From Synergistales bacterium (GTDB taxonomy: Bacteria; Synergistota; Synergistia; Synergistales; Aminobacteriaceae): a stretch of DNA of 49,200 nt. Shown piece by piece: positions 8,475 to 17,820 of the stretch (its first letter is position 1; every line of letters starts with the position of its first letter). The notes under the pieces are model-generated. The model did not search any database. It worked only from the letters and a program-made list of their open reading frames with translations, and was not told where the DNA came from. A program made the translations under genes and the position numbers. The stretch lies in the NCBI GenBank assembly GCA_025997955.1, contig BNVH01000015.1, positions 1-49,200 on the forward strand, written 5' to 3'.

Positions 8475-10216
8475 TACAAGCGACCGTACATTTCCTCCCG
8501 GATGACTTGCGCGTCAGCGTAAGGCCCGGTTGTACCATAGCGCAGGCCGCGCAGGAGGCTCAGATTTTTTTGAGTCTTCCTTGCGGCGGGCGCGGAGCGT
8601 GCGGGAGATGTACTGTCTTAGTGGACGGACAACCCGTCAGCGCTTGCGTTACGCCTGTCACAGATAATATGACCGTTACCGTTCCCGATACGGTCAGGCT
8701 TGCCGGACAGGCTGTTTTGACGGATATTCGCTCTTATGACGTCACAAAGAACCGTGCCCCGAGGGTGCGGCAGGTGCGCCTCTCAATGGAGGCTCCTACT
8801 CTGGACGATTCTATAAATGACGCCTCGCGGGTGACAATGGCCCTTGCCCGTCAGCTTGATATTCGCCAGGAATCGCTTCGCATAGAACCCGCCGCTCTCG
8901 TGACTCTGCCGCGCTCTCTCAGGGACGGGGATTTCAATATAACGGCAAACGTGTTTTACGAGTCAGACCGCGTGACCGTATTGTCTTTCTCCGAACGTCC
9001 TATCTACGGCATAGCGATAGACATAGGGACCACCACCGTAGTCACGGCTCTATGCGATCTCTCGACCGGTCTTGTATTGGATACGGTCGGACAGTCTAAC
9101 CCGCAGGCGGAATATGGAGCGGACGTTATATCGCGCGTCGTTTATACCGAAGAACATGAGGGCGGCGCTAAAGAGTTGCAGGACATGATAACGGGGGCGC
9201 TTCGCGAATCCATAGTCAATCTGACCGAAAGAGCCGGAATAATGGGCTCTGATATTCTAGTTGCGGTGGTCGCGGGCAATACCGTAATGACGCATTTTTT
9301 CCTGAATCTGCCTACTGATTATCTAAGGCGCGAGCCTTACGTCCCGGTTGCTTGTGAATTTCCTCCTATTTTGCCCGGCGAGCTCAATCTGCCGATGCTG
9401 CCGCACGGCCGTGTCGTCATATTGCCGGCGGTTTCTTCCTATGTGGGCGGCGACATAACGGCCGGAGTTATCGCGCTTGATCTATCGTCGCGTCCTGGCC
9501 TCAATCTGTTTGTGGACGTTGGCACCAACGGAGAGATGGTATTGGCCGGCACGGGGTTTATGATGGCCTGCTCCTGCTCCGCCGGGCCTGCGTTCGAGGG
9601 TTCGGGGATAAGCCACGGGTCTCGCGCCGTTCGGGGAGCCATAGATAACGTGACGTGCGACAACGGACAAATTACGTATGACGTGATAGGCGGGCCGGGC
9701 GCGGAGGCTAAATCGCTTTGCGGCTCTGGGCTTATCTCGCTTCTGTCGGCTTTGCTTCAAAAGGGCGTAATCGACCGCTCCGGCAGGTTCACAACCGAGG
9801 AAAAAGAGTTTTTCATAGCGCCTGGCGTATCAATGACTCAGGACGACGTATTCAACCTCATCAGAGCAAAGGCCGCTATTTACGCTGGGATGAGGGTATT
9901 GGTCAAGAATATGGATATGAAGCTCTCCGGCATAGACAATATCTTCGTCTCAGGCGGATTCGGACGAAGCCTCAATATCGGCGGAGCGACGAATATCGGA
10001 ATGCTGCCACCTCTTCCGATGAGCTCGTTCAGCTACGAGGGCAACACGTCTTTGGCCGGCGCTCTTCGGGTGTTGAACGACAGGACTATAACCCCGGAGG
10101 CTACGTCGGGCGCTATAGTGAACTTAGAGCTCAGCGTAGGGAATCAGTTTATGGAGGAGTTCACAATGGCCTCCTTTTTGCCTCATACGGAATTAGATTT
10201 TTTTGGAGGAGTATAA
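8471..10216 (+). CDS. RACo-type reductive activator of the corrinoid protein (2Fe-2S / ASKHA)
   Basis: A 581-residue protein with a ferredoxin-like N-terminal domain whose 2Fe-2S ligands are Cys38, Cys44, Cys47 and Cys59, followed by a linker and an ASKHA ATPase domain (GIAIDIGTTTV; DVGTNGEMVLAG; CSAGPAFEGSGI). This is the layout of RACo (DUF4445 family), which uses ATP to re-reduce accidentally oxidised Co(II) corrinoid to Co(I). Position directly after acsC, with a 4-nt overlap, supports the corrinoid iron-sulfur protein as its target. Related activators serve methyltransferase corrinoids, but nothing here points to those. Confidence 0.92.
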   Translation: MIQATVHFLPDDLRVSVRPGCTIAQAAQEAQIFLSLPCGGRGACGRCTVLVDGQPVSACVTPVTDNMTVTVPDTVRLAGQAVLTDIRSYDVTKNRAPRVRQVRLSMEAPTLDDSINDASRVTMALARQLDIRQESLRIEPAALVTLPRSLRDGDFNITANVFYESDRVTVLSFSERPIYGIAIDIGTTTVVTALCDLSTGLVLDTVGQSNPQAEYGADVISRVVYTEEHEGGAKELQDMITGALRESIVNLTERAGIMGSDILVAVVAGNTVMTHFFLNLPTDYLRREPYVPVACEFPPILPGELNLPMLPHGRVVILPAVSSYVGGDITAGVIALDLSSRPGLNLFVDVGTNGEMVLAGTGFMMACSCSAGPAFEGSGISHGSRAVRGAIDNVTCDNGQITYDVIGGPGAEAKSLCGSGLISLLSALLQKGVIDRSGRFTTEEKEFFIAPGVSMTQDDVFNLIRAKAAIYAGMRVLVKNMDMKLSGIDNIFVSGGFGRSLNIGGATNIGMLPPLPMSSFSYEGNTSLAGALRVLNDRTITPEATSGAIVNLELSVGNQFMEEFTMASFLPHTELDFFGGV

Positions 10217-10217
10217 A

Positions 10218-10988
10218 ATGGCAACATTTACCATAGCGGTAGCGGGAAAGGGAGGTGTCGGAAAAACCTCGTTTTGCGCGCTCTTGATTCGGTGGCTCAT
10301 CGAAAACAAGAGAACGCCTATTCTGGCGGTTGACGCCGACCCCAACTCCAACCTCTCAGAGGCTTTGGGCATCGGGGAGATAGAAGAGACTATCTCGGAG
10401 ATTATATCTCTTACTAAGGAGATAGACGGTATTCCGGTGAACATGAGCCAAGACGAGTTCATAAGCTATAAACTGAGCTCAGCCCTTACCGAGACCAAAA
10501 ATTTTGACCTTTTGGCGATGGGCGGCCCACAGGGACCTGGATGCTACTGCTTCCCGAACAACGTCCTGAAAAAACACCTAATCAAACTTGAGAAAAATTA
10601 TCAAACCGTAGTCATGGACAACGAGGCCGGTATGGAGCACATAAGCCGAGGCACGACGACGGAACATCTTGACGCGCTTTTTATCCTAAGCGACACGTCG
10701 CGCCGCTCCGTTAGGAGCGCCGCCCGTATAGTCGTCCTGACAAAAGACCTCGGCGTACCAGTGAGGAACATCTACTTTATCCTGACGCGCGAACAAGCGG
10801 GCGACATTGAAGTATTGGAAGACGAACTGAAGTTGGTCGGCTTGCCCTTGACCGGCGTGGTTCCGAACGACGAGACAATAACTAAGTACGAACTCGCGGG
10901 CCGCGCGCTTTACGAACTTCCAAGCGACGCGCCAAGCGTTATCGCCACGACGAAGATACTAAACGAAACCTTGGGGGGAAACGAATAA
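10218..10988 (+). CDS. cooC: CO dehydrogenase maturation ATPase CooC/AcsF-like
   Basis: A 256-residue MinD-type P-loop ATPase. It has the deviant Walker A GKGGVGKTSF at residues 10-19, VDADPNSNL at the second signature, and the CYC metal-binding pair in GPGCYCFPNN. CooC-family proteins insert nickel into CODH, and AcsF does the same for acetyl-CoA synthase; which one this serves cannot be decided here. GGAGGA lies 7 nt upstream of the ATG. The stop overlaps the acsD start (TAATG). Confidence 0.92.
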   Translation: MATFTIAVAGKGGVGKTSFCALLIRWLIENKRTPILAVDADPNSNLSEALGIGEIEETISEIISLTKEIDGIPVNMSQDEFISYKLSSALTETKNFDLLAMGGPQGPGCYCFPNNVLKKHLIKLEKNYQTVVMDNEAGMEHISRGTTTEHLDALFILSDTSRRSVRSAARIVVLTKDLGVPVRNIYFILTREQAGDIEVLEDELKLVGLPLTGVVPNDETITKYELAGRALYELPSDAPSVIATTKILNETLGGNE

Positions 10989-11956
10989 TGCCATATTTAA
11001 CCGAGAAAAGCTCAGGCTCAATTTCCACCGTCGTCCTTGGGGCAACTAAGGAAAACGGGGGCACGAGGGGCTATACGTTGACAATAGGAGGGCAAAACTC
11101 CCTGCCCTTTCAGAATTATGAGGGAGTAGACCCGCATCGCGCGGTGATAGCCGCCGAGATATTGGACATCGAGCCCGTGTCATGGCCCGACGAGTTGAAG
11201 AAAGCCTGGGGCGGCGTCCTCGGCGACCCCGCCGCTTGGGCCAAAAAAGCTGTCGAGGGCGGCGCCGATATGGTTTACATAAAATTGCTCTCAGCCGACC
11301 CGGACAACGGCGGACGTAGCGCGAACGATTGCGCCGAGACGGTGCGCGCCGTGCTGGAAGCCGTCCCGTGCCCAGTCGCCGTGCAGGGGTGCGGCGTCGA
11401 CGAGATAGACAAAGGCGTCATCTCCAAGGTCGCCGAGGCTTTCGCTGGAGAAAACCTGTTGCTGGGGTTGGCTGGTCAGGAGAACTACGCAACTGTGACC
11501 GCCGCCTGCATGGTGCACAAGCATACCCTTATCTCCAGCTCACCCCTCGACATCAACATCTGCAAGCAGATAAACATTCTGATAAGCGAGATGAACATGC
11601 CCATGAACCGCGTCGTCATCGACCCGTCGATAGGCGGCCTCGGCTACGGGCTCGAGTATTCTTACTCCGTCATGGAACGCGGGCGTATCGGCTCGCTTCA
11701 GGGCGACAAGATGCTCGCCATGCCGGTCATAGGCTTCATAGGCAGCGAGGCGTGGAAGGCCAAGGAGGCTCAGGCTCACGAGTCTGATTTCCCCAAGTGG
11801 GGCAGCGAAGCGGAGCGCGGCGTCCTGTGGGAGACCATAACGGCCACATCGCTGCTTCAGGCGGGGATTGACATATTGGTTATGCGCCACCCAGACGCCA
11901 TCAACATCGTAAAGGCTCAAATCGAGGCGCTTTCTCAGCCTGTGACGGCCGCGTAA
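10988..11956 (+). CDS. acsD: Corrinoid iron-sulfur protein, small (beta) subunit
   Basis: A 322-residue TIM-barrel protein, the partner of AcsC. It helps hold the corrinoid and docks the methyltransferase and acetyl-CoA synthase. Recognisable segments include GGQNSLPFQNYEG near residue 32, VDPSIGGLGYGLEYSYSVMER and GDKMLAMPVIGFIG. The length and operon position (overlapping cooC by 1 nt, 25 nt before acsE) are as expected. Confidence 0.95.
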   Translation: MPYLTEKSSGSISTVVLGATKENGGTRGYTLTIGGQNSLPFQNYEGVDPHRAVIAAEILDIEPVSWPDELKKAWGGVLGDPAAWAKKAVEGGADMVYIKLLSADPDNGGRSANDCAETVRAVLEAVPCPVAVQGCGVDEIDKGVISKVAEAFAGENLLLGLAGQENYATVTAACMVHKHTLISSSPLDINICKQINILISEMNMPMNRVVIDPSIGGLGYGLEYSYSVMERGRIGSLQGDKMLAMPVIGFIGSEAWKAKEAQAHESDFPKWGSEAERGVLWETITATSLLQAGIDILVMRHPDAINIVKAQIEALSQPVTAA

Positions 11957-11981
11957 AAATCTTATAAGGAGATGAAATAAT

Positions 11982-12788
11982 ATGGAGATCATTGGCGAGC
12001 GCATCAACGGCATGTTCACCGACATCAAGCAGGCGATAATCGACGGCAACCCGGAGCCTGTAGCTGCTTGGGCGGTGAAGCAAACGCAGTTGGGGGCGGC
12101 GTGGCTTGATATAAACATAGGGGCCGCCGCTACCGACCCCAGTAAGGCTTTCAAGTTTCTGATTGAGGCGGCTCAGGGCGCGGTCGACACTCCGCTCGCC
12201 CTCGATTCCACAAACTATGACCTCATCGAGGAGGGTTTGGCCCTCTGCAAACACCCGGCCCTTATAAACTCCTGCCACGCCGATAGACACAAGATAGAGA
12301 GGGTCTTCCCGATGGCTATCAAATACAACGCGAGCATTATCGGCCTCGCGATGAGCGAGGAGTCCGGTATTCCAAAGTCCAGCGATGTGAGAGTCGGCCT
12401 TGCTATGGAACTTGTCGCCGCCGCCGACGAATTCGGCCTTCCTATGGAGAACCTCTACATCGACCCGTTGATACTTCCGGTAAACGTGGCGCAGGATCAC
12501 TTCATCGAGGCTTTGGAGACGCTGCGTCAGGTAAAACTAATGGCCGACCCGTCTCCTAAGACCACATGCGGCCTCTCTAACGTTTCTCAGCGCTGCGCGA
12601 ATCGCAACCTGATAAACCGCACGGCGCTCGTGTTGCTGATGGGCGCGGGGTTGGACTCGGCCATAGCCAACCCGGCCGATACCGATCTGATGGACGCGGC
12701 GGCCACCGCGCGCGTGCTGCTCAACAAGGAAATTTACTGCGACTCTTACGCCGACCTGTTCAAGTCCGCTCGGCATACCATTCACTGA
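11982..12788 (+). CDS. acsE: 5-methyltetrahydrofolate:corrinoid iron-sulfur protein methyltransferase
   Basis: A 268-residue TIM-barrel (pterin-binding family) enzyme that transfers the methyl group from CH3-H4folate to Co(I) of the AcsCD protein. Visible motifs are IIGERINGMF at the start, AAWLDINIGAAATDP (the DxN pterin-binding region), PLALDSTN and the C-terminal KTTCGLSNVS. The ribosome site is AAGGAG. It follows the genes for its own protein substrate in the same transcript. Confidence 0.95.
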   Translation: MEIIGERINGMFTDIKQAIIDGNPEPVAAWAVKQTQLGAAWLDINIGAAATDPSKAFKFLIEAAQGAVDTPLALDSTNYDLIEEGLALCKHPALINSCHADRHKIERVFPMAIKYNASIIGLAMSEESGIPKSSDVRVGLAMELVAAADEFGLPMENLYIDPLILPVNVAQDHFIEALETLRQVKLMADPSPKTTCGLSNVSQRCANRNLINRTALVLLMGAGLDSAIANPADTDLMDAAATARVLLNKEIYCDSYADLFKSARHTIH

Positions 12789-12801
12789 AGGAGGGTATTT
12801 T

Positions 12802-14760
12802 ATGAGCGATTATCGTACCATAGATCCGGCTGCTCAGGAAATGCTGGAAATCGCCGAACGTTTCGGCATTTCCACGCAGTTCGACCGTTACAAGGCACAG
12901 CAGCCGCAGTGTAAATTCGGACTAACCGGCGTCTGCTGCAAGATATGCATGCAAGGTCCATGTCGAATAATCCCGACAAAAAAGGGAGCCGACATGGGGA
13001 TTTGCGGAGCGCGCGATTATACGATAGTCTCGCGCAACGTCGCCCGTTCCATAGCCGGAGGCGCTTCTGCCCACAGCGACCACGGACGCGAGATAGCTCA
13101 CACCCTGCTCGCGACGGCCGAGGGCAAGGCTCCCGACTACCGTATCAAGGACAGCGACAAACTGCACAAGGTCGCCCAGAGGGTCGGTATCGCTACCCAA
13201 GGCCGCAAAGACGTGGATATAGCTAAGGACGTCGCCATTTTAGCCCTTAACGATTACGGCAAATACACCGAAGAGCCCTGCGTCTGGCTCGACACGAATA
13301 TCGACGACGAGCGCAAGAAGAAGTTCAAGAAGACCAGAATCAGTCCGCCCGCTATCGACCGCTCGGTAGTGCAGCTTTTTCACGAGACGCACATGGGCAC
13401 GGACGCGGACCCCGTAAATATAATTTTCGGCGGCCTCCAAGCGGCTCTCTCCGACTTCACGGGCATGAGCCTCTCCACGGACCTTTCCGACATCCTGTTC
13501 GGTACGCCTGAGCCGGTGAAGACCTCCGCCAACCTCGGCACGCTGCGTAAGGAGTACGTCAATATAGCGATACACGGGCACAATCCTGTTTTGTCAGAGA
13601 TGATAGTCGATGTCGCTGACGAGCTTCAGGAAGAGGCCAAGACGGCCGGCGCTTCGGGAATAAATCTCGTCGGCATCTGCTGCACGGGCAACGAAGTCCT
13701 GATGCGCAGAGGTGTTCCGACGGCTACGAACTTCGGCACTCAGGAGCTCGCTATCATGACGGGCGTCCTCGACGCGATGGTGGTCGACGTCCAGTGCATA
13801 GCCCCCGGCGTGCAGGAAGTGTGCAACTGCTACCACACCATCACGATAAGCACCATCAAGTTTTCAAAAATCCCTGGCGCCGCCCACATTGAGTTTACCC
13901 CCGCAACCGCCAAAGAATCCGCCCGCGAAATAATTCGCTTAGCGATAGCTAACTTCGGAAACCGCAGAGCCGACCTTGTTCATATCCCCAATTTTAAGAA
14001 AAATGTCATAGGCGGATTCAGCGTCGAGGCAATGATGGATGTCTTCAGCAAGGTAAACGCCTCAAGCCCCATAAGCGTACTGTCCGACGCCATCAAAAAC
14101 GGCGAGATAAAGGGCATCTGCGCCTTCGCCGGCTGCAACAACCAGAAGACAGTTCACGATGGGGACATAATAAAGATAGCCGAGTACCTCGCCAAAAACG
14201 ACGTGTTCCTCGTCTCGACGGGCTGCTCGGCGGGGGCTTTCGCCAAGCTCGGCATGATGAGCCCCGAAGGGGTGGAGAAGTTCGCGGGCCCCGGCCTCAA
14301 GAAAGTCATAAAGCGCATACAGGACGCGGCCGGCATCGAGCTTCCTTTGGTGTTCCACATGGGCTCCTGTGTTGACAACAGCCGCATTCAGCAGCTTTGG
14401 CACCATCTCGCGCTCGACATGGGCGTCTCCGTTCCGCAGCTCCCGTTTGTCGCGTCCGCTCCCGAAGCTACGAGCGAAAAGGCGGTTTCCATAGGAAGTT
14501 GGATGGCGGCGATGGGTATACCCACTCATGTCGGAGTCATGCCTCCTCTCGATGGCTCTCCGCTTATATTCGACCTCGTAACAGAGGTTGCGCGCGATGT
14601 GTTCGGCGGATATTTCATATTGGAGACCGATGCCGAGAAGGGCGCGCAGAAGTTGCTTGAGCGTCTTGAAAAACGTGCGTGGCGGTTAAAAGTGCACGAC
14701 AAGGCCTCGGAAATCTACAACTCGTCCACTAATTTAATGACCGAACTAATGGAAGGTTAG
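12802..14760 (+). CDS. acsA: Anaerobic Ni-Fe carbon monoxide dehydrogenase
   Basis: A 652-residue enzyme that interconverts CO2 and CO, supplying CO to acetyl-CoA synthase. The N-terminal cysteines Cys37, Cys45, Cys46, Cys49, Cys54 and Cys68 match the D- and B-cluster pattern. C-cluster ligands are apparent in HGHNPVL (His), GICCTGNEVL, FAGCNN, STGCSAGAF and HMGSCVDNSR. All key residues look intact. The ribosome site is GGAGG. It lies directly upstream of acsB, as expected for a bifunctional CODH/ACS complex; cooS is the alternative symbol for monofunctional enzymes. Confidence 0.96.
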   Translation: MSDYRTIDPAAQEMLEIAERFGISTQFDRYKAQQPQCKFGLTGVCCKICMQGPCRIIPTKKGADMGICGARDYTIVSRNVARSIAGGASAHSDHGREIAHTLLATAEGKAPDYRIKDSDKLHKVAQRVGIATQGRKDVDIAKDVAILALNDYGKYTEEPCVWLDTNIDDERKKKFKKTRISPPAIDRSVVQLFHETHMGTDADPVNIIFGGLQAALSDFTGMSLSTDLSDILFGTPEPVKTSANLGTLRKEYVNIAIHGHNPVLSEMIVDVADELQEEAKTAGASGINLVGICCTGNEVLMRRGVPTATNFGTQELAIMTGVLDAMVVDVQCIAPGVQEVCNCYHTITISTIKFSKIPGAAHIEFTPATAKESAREIIRLAIANFGNRRADLVHIPNFKKNVIGGFSVEAMMDVFSKVNASSPISVLSDAIKNGEIKGICAFAGCNNQKTVHDGDIIKIAEYLAKNDVFLVSTGCSAGAFAKLGMMSPEGVEKFAGPGLKKVIKRIQDAAGIELPLVFHMGSCVDNSRIQQLWHHLALDMGVSVPQLPFVASAPEATSEKAVSIGSWMAAMGIPTHVGVMPPLDGSPLIFDLVTEVARDVFGGYFILETDAEKGAQKLLERLEKRAWRLKVHDKASEIYNSSTNLMTELMEG

Positions 14761-14774
14761 GAGGGGCTGTCATA

Positions 14775-16907
14775 ATGTCGAACTTATTTAAAAAGGCATA
14801 CGAAGGCGCGGTGACGGCTGCCGGTTACGCTCAAATCCGGCTTGACCAGGCTATAGAGGAATTTGGCCGTGACCATGCCGTGGGTTACCCCGAGACGGCC
14901 TATTTTCTGCCCGTAATTACGGCGCTTGAGGGGACGAAGGTCGAGAGATTGGAGCAGCTCGTACCCATACTCAACAAAGTGAAGACGCAGTATCTGCGCC
15001 CTGACTTTACTTTCGAGGGAGCAAGGAATAACGGCAGAGTGACGCTCTTCGCCGCCGAGGTGATAGAGGCCTGCAACTACTTGGACGGTCCGAAGTACGA
15101 GGCCCCTTGGACTGGCTTCCTCACCGACCCAATACTGAGGCGCTTCGGTATCCAGCTCGTGGACTTCACCATCCCTGGTTTTGCCGTTATCATAGGTAAG
15201 GCCAAGGACACCAAGACCGCTGTCGAGATATTCCGTAATTTGCAGGGCAAGGGCATTATGATAATGCTCTCCAACGAAATTATAGAACAGCTCCTTGAGG
15301 CGGGAATGACGCTCGGCGTGGACTACATCGCTTTTCCGCTCGGCAACTTCACGCAGGTCATACACGCCGTCAACTACGCGCTCAGAGCCGGCTTGGCGTT
15401 CGGCGGAGTTCCGGCGGGAGAGCTCAAACAGCATCTCGAATATCAGAAGAAGCGCGTTCGCGCGTTCGTGCTGGCGCTCGGCAATCAGGACGACGTGCGG
15501 GTCGCTGCCGAGTTTGGGGCTATGTACCTCAATCACCCGACCATAACCGACCAACCGCTTGCCAAGGAAGAGGAAGTCTCGGACTGGTATATCTCGGAGC
15601 CAGACCCAAAGAAAATGGTGGCCTTGGGTCTTGAGCTTCGCGGAATAAAGATAACGTCGCTCGACCTCGACATACCGATATTGATGGGCCCAGCGTTCGA
15701 GGGAGAGACCATCCGCAAGAACGACATGCATGTAGAGTTCGGCGGGACGCGCACGACGGCGTTCGAGTGGGTGCGTATGGTTGGCCCCGACGAAATAGAG
15801 GACGGCAAGGTATCGCTTATCGGCCCCGACATCGACTCCGCCGAAGAGGGCGGAAAGTTGCCTCTCGGCTTCATGATAAAGATATACGGTAGGAAGATGC
15901 AGAAGGACTTCGAGAGCGTCCTTGAGCGCCGCATACACGACATCGTGAACTTCGGCGAGGGCCTGTGGCACAACGCCCAACGTGATCTCATCTGGGTTCG
16001 CGTTAGCAAAGCCTCTTACGCGGCGGGTTTCCGTCTGCACCATCTCGGCGAGATAGCCATAGCGAAACTCAAGGCCGACTTCCCGGCCATCGTCGATAGA
16101 GTCGAGATAGTCATCATGACCGATCAGGCGGAAGTCGATAAAGTGATAGTCGAGGCGCGGAAGACTTACGCGGCGCGGGACGAGCGTATGCGCGGCCTCA
16201 CCGACGAGAAGTGCGACATGTTCTACTCGTGCAAGCTCTGTCAGAGCTTCGCTCCGAGCCACATGTGCGTCATCACGCCGGAGCGTATCGGACTCTGCGG
16301 CGCGGTCAACTGGCTCGACGCCAGGGCGAGCCACGAAATCGACCCCAACGGGCCGAACTCGGCGATAGAGCGCGGAGAGCCCACCGACCCAGTGAAGGGC
16401 TTCTATCCGAACGTGAACGAGTTCATCTACACGGCCAGCAACAAGGCGCTCGAAGAAGTCTCGCTCTATAGCTTCATGGAACAGCCCATGACATCTTGCG
16501 GGTGTTTTGAGGCTATTCTGGCGCTCTTCCCAGAGGCGAACGGAATAATGATAACCACGCGCGAGTACGGCGGTATGACGCCCTGCGGAATGACGTTCGC
16601 CACGCTTGCCGGCACTGTCGGCGGCGGCGCTCAGACCCCTGGCTTCATGGGAGTCGGACGCCAGTATATCATCAGCAAGAAATTCATAGCCGGAGACGGC
16701 GGTTTAGGCCGCATATGCTGGATGCCCAAGGATTTGAAGGTGTACCTGCGTGACGAGTTCGTCAAGCGCTCAGTCGAAGCCGGACTCGGCGAGGACTTCA
16801 TCGACAAGATAGCCGACGAGGACGTCGGGAGCGAGCCGGACGTCATAGCGGAGTTTCTCGAAAAAGTAGGACACCCGGCTCTGACGATGGATTCAATAGT
16901 GGAGTAG
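14775..16907 (+). CDS. acsB: Acetyl-CoA synthase (CO-methylating), alpha subunit
   Basis: A 710-residue bacterial-type acetyl-CoA synthase that joins the corrinoid methyl group, CO and CoA. The A-cluster 4Fe-4S ligands appear as Cys486, Cys489, Cys498 and Cys508 (CKLCQSFAPSHMC, then GLCG). The distal-nickel Cys-Gly-Cys motif is at 575-577 (TSCGCFEA). The full-length N-terminal CODH-binding domain is present, unlike the shorter archaeal form. The gene starts 14 nt after acsA behind AGGAGGGG. A 516-codon open frame on the opposite strand is a codon-bias shadow. Confidence 0.96.
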   Translation: MSNLFKKAYEGAVTAAGYAQIRLDQAIEEFGRDHAVGYPETAYFLPVITALEGTKVERLEQLVPILNKVKTQYLRPDFTFEGARNNGRVTLFAAEVIEACNYLDGPKYEAPWTGFLTDPILRRFGIQLVDFTIPGFAVIIGKAKDTKTAVEIFRNLQGKGIMIMLSNEIIEQLLEAGMTLGVDYIAFPLGNFTQVIHAVNYALRAGLAFGGVPAGELKQHLEYQKKRVRAFVLALGNQDDVRVAAEFGAMYLNHPTITDQPLAKEEEVSDWYISEPDPKKMVALGLELRGIKITSLDLDIPILMGPAFEGETIRKNDMHVEFGGTRTTAFEWVRMVGPDEIEDGKVSLIGPDIDSAEEGGKLPLGFMIKIYGRKMQKDFESVLERRIHDIVNFGEGLWHNAQRDLIWVRVSKASYAAGFRLHHLGEIAIAKLKADFPAIVDRVEIVIMTDQAEVDKVIVEARKTYAARDERMRGLTDEKCDMFYSCKLCQSFAPSHMCVITPERIGLCGAVNWLDARASHEIDPNGPNSAIERGEPTDPVKGFYPNVNEFIYTASNKALEEVSLYSFMEQPMTSCGCFEAILALFPEANGIMITTREYGGMTPCGMTFATLAGTVGGGAQTPGFMGVGRQYIISKKFIAGDGGLGRICWMPKDLKVYLRDEFVKRSVEAGLGEDFIDKIADEDVGSEPDVIAEFLEKVGHPALTMDSIVE

Positions 16908-16926
16908 GGCATAGTACCGCTATAAT

Positions 16927-17532
16927 ATGGCAAAAAGCGGTTACAAACAGATTTACGAGTCCCTGTTGCCACAGTTAGCGAGGTGCGACTTCACCGAGGC
17001 CGCGCCTCGCCTTGGGTTTGTGTGCAGTGATGCAAACAGTTTGTCCGTCAAATTTTTGGGTAGGGATTTTACGGTAAGCGCAAAGGGCGTCGAACCGGCT
17101 GACGGAGGAAGCGTCAACGTCAACGACCGTAGCCTGATAGCTTATTACGTCCTATCGACGGGCAGCGGCGAGCCCGAATATTCGTTTTTGCCGCTCCGTC
17201 ATTTTTCGCGCTCAATAATTTTCCAAGGCAGCGACACGAACTGGATGACTGACCCGCTGAGCCGAGAATTTAGCGGCGATTACCCAAAATTCCGCGTGGC
17301 GGCTGAAAAAATCGGCGCGGTCTTCATGGGAAACTCTAAAAACGGAGATTATCTTTGGAGGCTTTCAGCCTTTCCAAAAATTCCGCTCCAAATTGCCTAC
17401 AGTGAAGCGGACGACGAATTCCCCTGCGAGATAAAAATAAACTTTGACAGCGGAGTTTTGCGCTTTATGGGCTTTGAGACGGTCGCGTTTTTGAACGGCT
17501 CAATTGTAAACGCGCTCACCTTTTCTCTATAG
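16927..17532 (+). CDS. DUF3786 domain protein
   Basis: A 201-residue cytoplasmic protein of the DUF3786 family. It has a helical start, a central GRDFTVSAKG strand region and the C-terminal FPKIPLQIAYSEADDEFP followed by a DSGVLRFMG strand. The function is unknown. It starts 19 nt after acsB, with no clear ribosome site, and is followed by the operon terminator, so it is probably cotranscribed with the acs genes and may assist corrinoid or CODH metabolism (inference from position). A 275-bp piece of this gene recurs at 26668-26942. Confidence 0.8.
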   Translation: MAKSGYKQIYESLLPQLARCDFTEAAPRLGFVCSDANSLSVKFLGRDFTVSAKGVEPADGGSVNVNDRSLIAYYVLSTGSGEPEYSFLPLRHFSRSIIFQGSDTNWMTDPLSREFSGDYPKFRVAAEKIGAVFMGNSKNGDYLWRLSAFPKIPLQIAYSEADDEFPCEIKINFDSGVLRFMGFETVAFLNGSIVNALTFSL

Positions 17533-17537
17533 AAACC

Positions 17538-17575
17538 ACCCCGCAGCAGAGACTGCGGGGTATCAAACATTTTTT
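17538..17575 (+). terminator. Intrinsic terminator of the acs-DUF3786 operon
   Basis: A 9-bp perfect stem (ACCCCGCAG with CTGCGGGGT), a 6-nt loop and a T6 run shortly downstream. It begins 6 nt after the DUF3786 stop. Confidence 0.85.
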
Positions 17576-17632
17576 GAATTAAGGATGACAAGTTAATGTA
17601 TAGTAACGTGTATATCAAAAGGACGTGTTTGC

Positions 17633-17791
17633 ATGACCGATAAACAATTCAGATTATCCGACATAAACTCAGCAAAATCAACGCTTCCACTCTTTACAAG
17701 AAGCGAATTTCGGTGTATAATGAACACAGAACACAGAACACAGAACACAGAACACAGAACACAGAACACAGAACACAGAACACAGACTTAA
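17633..17791 (+). CDS. Possible short ORF running into the heptamer repeat
   Basis: A 52-codon frame starts at an ATG preceded by AAAAGGA and runs through the heptamer array, ending at TAA just after it. It also spans the consensus promoter at 17693-17721, which argues that it is not a normal gene. Because a 7-nt unit shifts the frame, other copy numbers would send this frame on to about 17924-17930, overlapping the next gene's start. I recognise no homology. Confidence 0.2.
   Translation: MTDKQFRLSDINSAKSTLPLFTRSEFRCIMNTEHRTQNTEHRTQNTEHRTQT
17693..17721 (+). promoter_or_regulatory. Near-consensus sigma-70 promoter of the glycan operon
   Basis: TTTACA and a perfect TATAAT are separated by exactly 17 nt. 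The expected start site, 6-8 nt after the -10 box, falls inside the AACACAG repeat array. The next gene downstream is the methyltransferase-glycosyltransferase fusion at 17915. Confidence 0.75.
17723..17785 (+). repeat. Heptanucleotide tandem repeat (AACACAG)9
   Basis: Nine perfect head-to-tail copies of a 7-nt unit begin 1 nt after the -10 box. Such simple repeats gain and lose units by polymerase slippage. Here that would change the first transcribed bases and the leader length of the operon. Confidence 0.97.
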
Positions 17792-17820
17792 AGTATTATA
17801 TTTTTATCTCTCGAAGAATC

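Noticed and set aside
14784..16334. 516-codon open frame antisense to acsB
   Set aside because: It is the codon-bias shadow of a highly conserved gene, with low-complexity composition and no ribosome site or family resemblance.
17723..17785. Tandem repeats here and at 30162-30237 considered as CRISPR arrays
   Set aside because: Units of 7 and 12 nt are contiguous without spacers, and no cas genes are present.
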